A stretch of DNA of 10,831 bases from Sphingobium sp. (GTDB lineage Bacteria > Pseudomonadota > Alphaproteobacteria > Sphingomonadales > Sphingomonadaceae): contig JASBTC010000084.1 in NCBI GenBank assembly GCA_030148625.1, positions 1 to 10,831 of the forward strand, written 5' to 3'. Of this stretch, positions 6,468 to 10,831 are shown in pieces (position 1 is the first letter of the stretch; each line of letters opens with the position of its first letter). The notes below the pieces were generated by a model, which saw only the letters and a list, made by a program, of their open reading frames with translations, made no database searches and was not told the DNA's origin. A program made the position numbers and the translations under genes.

Positions 6468-8042
6468 GTGTCCGATTTCGACGTTGTGATTGCGGGCGGC
6501 GGGGTGAACGCCCTGGCCTGCGCGGCCACGCTGGCCCGCCACGGATTGAGCGTGTGCGTGCTCGAACGCAACGCCAATGTCGGCGGCGGCGCGATCACCG
6601 AGGAAGTGACGCTGCCGGGGTTCAGGCACGATCTCTACGGATCGTCGCATGTCTGGATCCAGTGCAACGAGGATTTCAAGGCGATCCAGCCCGAACTGGA
6701 ACGCTATGGCCTGAAATATATCGAGCCCAAGGATCACATCACCGGCCATCCCGATCGCGGCGGCGGGCCGGGCATCGTCATTCACAAGGATATCGAAAAG
6801 ACCTGCGATTCGATCGCACAATATTCGAAGGCCGATGCCGCGCGCTATCGCGGCGTCTATGCCGATTTCGAGCAGGTGCGCGAAGGTTTCATCAAGGCGT
6901 TCTTCTCGCCGCCGGCCACGCCCTCCGCACTGCCGCGCGCACTGGAGACCAGCGAGGCCGGATTGCGGCGGCTGCGCGAATTCTCCATGTCGGCGCGCGC
7001 CTGGGTCGAAAGCAATTTCGAGGATGATTTCATCAAGGCGGTGATGCTCAACTGGGCATTGGCGCCGCAGATCCTGCCCGACCAGGAAGGGGCGGGGCAA
7101 AGCTTCTACATCATGATCCCGGCCATCCATTATTATGGCCAGGCGATCCCGGAAGGGGGCAGCATGGAGCTGCCCAAGGCGATGGCCCGCTATGTCGAGG
7201 CGCATGGCGGCAAGGTGATGACGCGCGCCAGCGTGGCCTCCGTCATCGTCGAGAATGGCCGCGCGGCGGGCGTGCGGCTGGAGGACGGGCAGGAAGTGCG
7301 CGGGCGCCGCGCCACCGTCTCCGCGCTCGACCCCAAGCAGACTTTCCTCAAGCTGCTCGGCGAGGAGCGGCTGGAGCCCGGCTTCGCGTCGATGGTGAAG
7401 GGCTATTCGTTCGGCAAGATCTCGATCTGCCGCGCGCAGCTCGCGCTCAGCGAAGCGCCCGAATTCCTCAACGGCGCGGACATGAGCGCCTGTCCCTTCC
7501 ACCGCATCGTCGATTCAATGCCGCAGATGATCAAATTCTATGCCGAGATCGCGATGGGCGTGCCGCCTTCCGATCCGTTCCTGTGGTCCGCCTGCTGGAC
7601 CAAGCTCGATCCCAGCCGCGCGCCGGCGGGCAAGCACACGCTGATCTTCGACACCTATGTCTCCAACTGGCTGGCCGATGGCCGGACCTGGAACGATATC
7701 GGCGAGGATTATTATGCGCGCGTGCTGCTGCCCAAGCTGCAGCAATATGCGCCCAACATCGCCGGCGACGTGATCCTGGGCCATCACATCCAGCATCGCG
7801 GCACGCTGGAGGCCGCCAATCTCAGCTTCGTCGAGGGCACGACCAATGGCGGCGAGCGCATCGCCGCGCAGCTCGGCTCGTTCCGCCCGTTCCCCGGCTA
7901 TGCGCACTACCGTTCGCCGGTGCGCGACCTCTACATGACCGGGCCGCATTGCCACCCCGGCGGCGGCATCTCCGCGATGGGCACGATCACGGCCCGCGTG
8001 ATGCTCGACGACATGGGCATCGCGCCCGCCAATTTCTGGTGA
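6468..8042 (+). CDS. Phytoene-dehydrogenase-like (PYROXD2-like) FAD-dependent oxidoreductase
   Basis: A 524-residue flavoprotein of the phytoene-desaturase/amine-oxidase superfamily (COG1233-like). The N-terminal FAD-binding Rossmann motif DVVIAGGGVNALACAATLARHG is followed by VCVLERN and VGGGAITEE (about residues 5-46). The usual third glycine of GxGxxG is Ala15. The C-terminal FAD motif DLYMTGPHCHPGGGISAMG (487-505) has the HPGGG typical of this group, and the ending NFW is distinct. The length is close to PYROXD2-type proteins, not specifically to carotenoid enzymes, and no other carotenoid genes are nearby. The GTG at 6468 begins the expected MSDFDVVIAGGG and is preceded by AGGA at 6451 and AGGTGG at 6458-6463. 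The enzyme would remove hydride from C-C, C-N or C-O bonds. Twenty-two bases separate it from the amidase gene, which points to joint action on a nitrogen-containing compound. The substrate is unknown. Confidence 0.88.
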   Translation: MSDFDVVIAGGGVNALACAATLARHGLSVCVLERNANVGGGAITEEVTLPGFRHDLYGSSHVWIQCNEDFKAIQPELERYGLKYIEPKDHITGHPDRGGGPGIVIHKDIEKTCDSIAQYSKADAARYRGVYADFEQVREGFIKAFFSPPATPSALPRALETSEAGLRRLREFSMSARAWVESNFEDDFIKAVMLNWALAPQILPDQEGAGQSFYIMIPAIHYYGQAIPEGGSMELPKAMARYVEAHGGKVMTRASVASVIVENGRAAGVRLEDGQEVRGRRATVSALDPKQTFLKLLGEERLEPGFASMVKGYSFGKISICRAQLALSEAPEFLNGADMSACPFHRIVDSMPQMIKFYAEIAMGVPPSDPFLWSACWTKLDPSRAPAGKHTLIFDTYVSNWLADGRTWNDIGEDYYARVLLPKLQQYAPNIAGDVILGHHIQHRGTLEAANLSFVEGTTNGGERIAAQLGSFRPFPGYAHYRSPVRDLYMTGPHCHPGGGISAMGTITARVMLDDMGIAPANFW

Positions 8043-8050
8043 TCTGATTC

Positions 8051-8055
8051 AGGAG
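8051..8055 (+). promoter_or_regulatory. Ribosome binding site for the nitrilase-superfamily gene
   Basis: AGGAG lies 9 bases before the ATG at 8065 in the short gap after the flavoenzyme stop. It supports this start and independent, efficient translation within the operon. Confidence 0.7.
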
Positions 8056-8064
8056 ACCGACGAC

Positions 8065-9225
8065 ATGACCACACCCGCGCCCAAGATCGACAAATATACC
8101 GCCCTCATCATGCAGCCGCATGTCGAGGTGGCGGAGGACCGTGACGGCATCACCCGCAACCTCGACCGCGCGATCAACATGATCGATTTCGGCGTCGGCT
8201 ATTTCTGGGAATTGCCCGCCAAGCTCGTCGTCTTCCCCGAATATTTCATGCAGGGCGTCACCACGCCGGGCAAGGGCGAGCATGGCATCGACGGCTTCAT
8301 GAAGAAGGCGATCGAGCTCGACGGGCCGGAGATGCGGCGGCTGGGCGACACGGCGCGCGAATATGGCCTGTATATCGCAGGCGGCGGCGTGATCGAGCGC
8401 GTGCCCCAGTTCCCCGATCGCTGGTTCAACACCGCCTTCATCATCGGCCCGTCGGGCGATGTCGTGCTGCGTTATCACAAATGGCACATCCCGGCCTCGA
8501 TCGGCCTGGGGACTTCTCCGCACGATATTTTCGACGAATATCGCGAGGTGTTCGGCGGCGATATCTCGACGCTGTTCCCGGTGATCGACACCGAGATCGG
8601 CAAGCTCGGCACGATGACCTGCCATGATGGCTGCACGCCGGAGGTGTCGCGCGCGCTGGGCTATAACGGGGCGGAGGTGATCTGCCATCCGGTCGCGCTG
8701 CAGGAAGTGGAGGGCGTTTCCGAACCCTGGGATTTCTGGGTGTTCACGCGCCGCGCCCGCGCGCACGACAACATGGCCTATGTGCTCGGCTCCAACTGGG
8801 GCACGGTCGATTACGCCTATTACCCCAAGGCCTTCTGCCCCGGCGGCTCCTTCGCCATCGATTATACCGGCATGATGATGCGCCATGCGCCCTATCCGCA
8901 GGAACAGGTGCTGGGCGTCACCATCGATATCGAATCGCTGCGCGAGCACCGGTCGCGCTGCAACCACAACACCTGGGTCGATGTGCGGACCGAGGGCTTC
9001 CGCCAGATCTATGAAAAGCCGATCTATCCGGCCAACCAGTTCCCGTCGGGCAAGCCGCCGCGCACGCTGGCGGACAAGATGGGGCCGGTGAAGGAGGTGT
9101 TCACCGATCTCTACGGCCGTGGCCAGTTCACGCCGCCGGCGGGCAAGACGGTGGCCGACATGGCCAACCAGCATGCGAACCGCGTCGCCGCCGCGCAGGA
9201 ACGCGGCACGCTGCGCAAGAGCTGA
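8065..9225 (+). CDS. Nitrilase-superfamily carbon-nitrogen hydrolase, amidase type
   Basis: A 386-residue member of the C-N hydrolase family. The Glu-Lys-Cys triad is visible: E59 in VVFPEYF (55-61), K139 in RYHKWH (136-141) and C186 in MTCHDG (184-189), followed by PE at 192-193. The context C-H-D-G-x-x-P-E resembles aliphatic amidase and formamidase enzymes more than the C-W-E context of true nitrilases, so amide hydrolysis to acid plus ammonia is the likelier reaction. GSNWG (252-256) is the usual strand after the catalytic region. The protein is longer than the roughly 270-340 of many relatives, with an additional tail of about 80 residues rich in Pro, Lys and Arg that ends in a helix-like QHANRVAAAQERG. 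Such enzymes form alpha-beta-beta-alpha sandwich oligomers in the cytoplasm. It lies between the FAD oxidoreductase and the small unknown gene, in one operon. The substrate is unknown. Confidence 0.92.
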   Translation: MTTPAPKIDKYTALIMQPHVEVAEDRDGITRNLDRAINMIDFGVGYFWELPAKLVVFPEYFMQGVTTPGKGEHGIDGFMKKAIELDGPEMRRLGDTAREYGLYIAGGGVIERVPQFPDRWFNTAFIIGPSGDVVLRYHKWHIPASIGLGTSPHDIFDEYREVFGGDISTLFPVIDTEIGKLGTMTCHDGCTPEVSRALGYNGAEVICHPVALQEVEGVSEPWDFWVFTRRARAHDNMAYVLGSNWGTVDYAYYPKAFCPGGSFAIDYTGMMMRHAPYPQEQVLGVTIDIESLREHRSRCNHNTWVDVRTEGFRQIYEKPIYPANQFPSGKPPRTLADKMGPVKEVFTDLYGRGQFTPPAGKTVADMANQHANRVAAAQERGTLRKS

Positions 9226-9229
9226 GGAG
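9224..9229 (+). promoter_or_regulatory. Ribosome binding site for the 95-residue gene
   Basis: GAGGAG overlaps the TGA stop of the hydrolase and lies 7 bases before the ATG at 9237. It is strong evidence that the short downstream frame is truly translated. Confidence 0.7.
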
Positions 9230-9236
9230 AGGCAGG

Positions 9237-9524
9237 ATGCGTGTCGTCAGTTCGCTCGCCGATATCGACTTCAATGTGGGCCGGGTGCGCCGCGAAAGCG
9301 GCAATCTGGTGATCGAAAGCAGCGCGGACAGCACGCTGGAAACCACCGTCACGATCACGCCGCGCGATGCGCGCCAGGCGCTCAAGCGTCTGATCGGGAC
9401 GGGGGCGGTGTGGGGTTTCCTGCCCGCGATCCTGTTCGGGGGCAGCGGCGGTGAAGCGCCCGTCGCCGCGACCGATCATTGGGAGGAACGCCGCAAGTCG
9501 ACGGGGCTCAACAAGCCCTGGTGA
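9237..9524 (+). CDS. Small hypothetical protein, 95 aa, third gene of the flavoenzyme-amidase operon
   Basis: I do not recognise a family. The protein has three visible parts: an N-terminal region with alternating hydrophobic residues that looks like beta strands (NLVIESS at 23-29, LETTVTITP at 34-42), an amphipathic helix-like stretch DARQALKRLIG (44-54), and a hydrophobic, Gly-rich segment AVWGFLPAILFGG (57-69) that could be a short membrane anchor or a buried hairpin. A polar, charged tail DHWEERRKSTGLNKPW (80-95) follows. There is no signal peptide or cysteine. Translation is supported by a GAGGAG site 7 bases upstream and a gap of only 11 bases after the hydrolase, and the gene ends 29 bases before a strong hairpin. 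It may be an accessory or anchoring subunit for one of the two enzymes, as an inference from context only. Confidence 0.75.
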   Translation: MRVVSSLADIDFNVGRVRRESGNLVIESSADSTLETTVTITPRDARQALKRLIGTGAVWGFLPAILFGGSGGEAPVAATDHWEERRKSTGLNKPW

Positions 9525-9548
9525 CGCGCGGTCCATTCGGACAAGCCG

Positions 9549-9613
9549 AAAAAGGCCCGCTTCCCCGCCCAGCCACCCGATCCGTTTCGGGCGATCGGAC
9601 GGGGAAGCGGGCC
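9549..9613 (-). terminator. Intrinsic terminator of the ManD-like gene, shared hairpin of convergent units
   Basis: The arms 9554-9567 and 9600-9613 pair perfectly over 14 positions (GGCCCGCTTCCCCG with CGGGGAAGCGGGCC). The 32-base loop holds a second stem, CCGATC (9577-9582) with GATCGG (9593-9598). On the minus strand the stem is followed at once by TTTTT (A run at 9549-9553), a classic rho-independent signal 33 bases after the stop at 9647. On the plus strand it starts 29 bases after the small gene and has no T run, so it is probably a weaker stop or an RNA-end stabiliser in that direction. Confidence 0.85.
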
Positions 9614-9646
9614 CTCATCATTTGCAGACGGCGTTTCGAACGGCCT

Positions 9647-10831
9647 TCACCAGTTCCACAATGTCCCGTCCTCAAGCCGGTTCACGGGCAGATAGGAGGG
9701 CTGGTAGGGATATTTGGCCGCCAGCGCCTCGTCGATCTCCACGCCATGGCCGGGCAGGTCGCCGGGCAGCATATAGCCTGCATCGAAGCTGTAGGCGTGC
9801 GGGAAGACGGCATCGGTCGCCTCGGTATGGCGCATATATTCCTGCACGCCGAAATTGGGGACGCTGATGTCGAAATGCAGCGCGGCGCCCATGCACACCG
9901 GCGACAGGTCGGTCGCGCCGTGGCAGCCGGTACGCACCTGGTAGAGCGCGGCGAGGTCGGCGATGCGGCGCAGATGGCTGATGCCGCCGGCATGGACCAC
10001 CGTCGCGCGGATATAGTCGATCAGCTGGTTCTGGATCAGATCCTTGGCGTCCCAGATCGTGTTGAACACCTCACCCACCGCGATGGGGGTGACGGTGTGC
10101 TGGCGGATCAGGCGGAACGCCTCCTGATTCTCGGCGGGGGTCGGATCCTCCATCCAGAACAGCCGATAGGGTTCGAGCGACTTGCCGAGCCGGCCCGCCT
10201 CGATCGGGGTCAGCCGGTGGTGAACGTCATGGAGCAGGTGATGCTCGAAGCCGAAACGGCTGCGCAGCGCCTCGAACAGCTTGGGCGCGTGATCGAGATA
10301 TTTCTCGGTCGACCAGATATTCTCGGTGGGGAGCGCGCCGTCGGCGGGCTCGTAGTACATCTTGTCCTTCGACACGCCATAGGTGGAGGCGAGGCCGGGC
10401 ACGCCCGACTGGGCGCGGATCGCCTTGTAGCCCATCTCGATATAGCGCTGCACTTCGTCGACGGTCTCGGTGATGTCGGCGCCATTGGCATGGCCATAGA
10501 CCATCACGCCGTCGCGGCTGCGTCCGCCGAGCAGCTGGTAGAGCGGAAGCCCCGCCGCCTTTGCCTTGATGTCCCACAAGGCGGTGTCGACCGCCGCGAT
10601 CGCGCTCATCGTCACCGGGCCGCGCCGCCAATAGGCGCCGCGATAGAGATATTGCCAGATATCCTCGATGCGATGCGCGTCGCGGCCGATCAGGCAGGGG
10701 ATGACGTGATCGGTCAGATAGGATGCCACGGCGAGTTCGCGGCCGTTGAGCGTTGCATCGCCGATGCCGGTCAGCCCCTGGTCGGTTTCGATCTTCAGCG
10801 TCACGAAATTGCGGTCGGGGCAGGTGACGAT
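9647..10831 (-). CDS. manD: ManD/RspA-type sugar-acid dehydratase (mannonate/gluconate), 5' end outside window
   Basis: The frame is open to the right edge with 394 visible residues. By comparison with the remembered Novosphingobium mannonate dehydratase (402 residues), only about 8 N-terminal codons are missing, and the GTG at 10804 is an internal valine. This is an enolase-superfamily enzyme that dehydrates D-mannonate (EC 4.2.1.8) or D-gluconate to 2-keto-3-deoxygluconate using Mg2+. Visible metal ligands are D202, E228 (in WMEDPTP) and E254 (in VGEVF), equal to D210, E236 and E262 in full numbering. Catalytic R139, Y151 and H204 correspond to R147, Y159 and H212. The ending LEDGTLWNW is typical. 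Block HDVHHRLTP and the rest are closer to RspA-like members than to the high-activity Novosphingobium enzyme, and Ala306 (Ala314) may matter for activity class. The gene ends in a strong terminator. A KDG kinase, the next pathway step, is encoded at 3241-4230. Confidence 0.93.
   Translation of the reverse strand: MVTCPDRNFVTLKIETDQGLTGIGDATLNGRELAVASYLTDHVIPCLIGRDAHRIEDIWQYLYRGAYWRRGPVTMSAIAAVDTALWDIKAKAAGLPLYQLLGGRSRDGVMVYGHANGADITETVDEVQRYIEMGYKAIRAQSGVPGLASTYGVSKDKMYYEPADGALPTENIWSTEKYLDHAPKLFEALRSRFGFEHHLLHDVHHRLTPIEAGRLGKSLEPYRLFWMEDPTPAENQEAFRLIRQHTVTPIAVGEVFNTIWDAKDLIQNQLIDYIRATVVHAGGISHLRRIADLAALYQVRTGCHGATDLSPVCMGAALHFDISVPNFGVQEYMRHTEATDAVFPHAYSFDAGYMLPGDLPGHGVEIDEALAAKYPYQPSYLPVNRLEDGTLWNW

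Noticed and set aside
4807..6489. Plus-strand 560-codon frame across the SDR, DUF819 gene and control region
   Set aside because: Although it is the longest frame in this part, its translation is a His/Asp/Arg/Gln-rich complement of the membrane protein, and it runs through the divergent control region and into the flavoenzyme start.
6282..7502. Minus-strand 406-codon frame opposite the FAD oxidoreductase
   Set aside because: It is a shadow of the flavoenzyme coding strand. It has no motif and would cross the divergent control region.
6468..8042. Reading the flavoenzyme as a carotenoid phytoene desaturase
   Set aside because: The fold family matches, but no phytoene synthase, lycopene cyclase or other carotenoid gene is nearby, and the C-terminal motif is of the PYROXD2-like type.
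7987..9174. Minus-strand 395-codon frame opposite the hydrolase
   Set aside because: It is a His/Arg/Ala-rich shadow with no domain, opposite an intact Glu-Lys-Cys hydrolase.
10804..10831. Start of the dehydratase at the GTG at 10804
   Set aside because: The frame continues upstream to the window edge with residues (TCPDRNF) that fit the N-terminus of the family, so the true start is outside the window.
1..10831. CRISPR arrays, tRNA genes, insertion sequences or tandem repeats
   Set aside because: Read by eye on both strands, no regularly spaced repeats, cloverleaf sequences or transposase motifs were found. Short recurring GATCGCG-like words are ordinary codon-use effects.

Overview
The window looks like chromosomal DNA of a GC-rich alphaproteobacterium, most likely a sphingomonad (Sphingomonas, Sphingobium, Novosphingobium or a relative). 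The reasons are the base composition, the codon use, the catabolic gene content, and a terminal enolase-superfamily gene that resembles, from memory, the mannonate dehydratase of Novosphingobium aromaticivorans. Genes are tightly packed. No rRNA, tRNA, CRISPR array or insertion sequence was seen.

Layout. (1) Positions 2-4230, plus strand: the 3' part of an operon. It holds the end of an NTF2/SnoaL-like protein, a Rieske ring-hydroxylating oxygenase alpha subunit, its beta subunit, an SDR dehydrogenase, a small flavin reductase and a PfkB-family kinase of the 2-keto-3-deoxygluconate (KDG) kinase type. Four of the five junctions are 4-base ATGA or GTGA stop/start overlaps, so these genes are probably translationally coupled. 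(2) Positions 4251-4282: a near-perfect hairpin between convergent units. (3) Positions 6291-4290, minus strand: a DUF819-type membrane protein followed after 4 bases by a classical SDR. (4) Positions 6292-6467: a divergent control region containing repeats and dyads. (5) Positions 6468-9524, plus strand: a phytoene-dehydrogenase-like (PYROXD2-like) FAD oxidoreductase, an amidase-type member of the nitrilase superfamily, and a 95-residue protein of unknown family, with a strong ribosome site before each of the last two. (6) Positions 9554-9613: a 14-bp hairpin that serves as a good intrinsic terminator for the minus strand. (7) Positions 10831-9647, minus strand: a ManD/RspA-type sugar-acid dehydratase lacking only about its first eight codons.

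How the genes may work together. The Rieske pair would dihydroxylate an aromatic acid or similar ring, and the adjacent SDR is placed where a cis-diol dehydrogenase would be. No ferredoxin or ferredoxin reductase is visible, so the electron supply is unexplained. The kinase and the ManD-like dehydratase fit consecutive steps of sugar-acid catabolism (mannonate or gluconate to KDG to KDPG), although they lie in different transcription units. The divergent pair of operons in the middle suggests a compact pathway, with a membrane protein and SDR on one side and a flavoenzyme and amidohydrolase on the other, probably acting on an amide- or amine-containing compound. Its substrate cannot be read from sequence. 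The three-gene set at 6468-9524 is the best candidate here for something undescribed.
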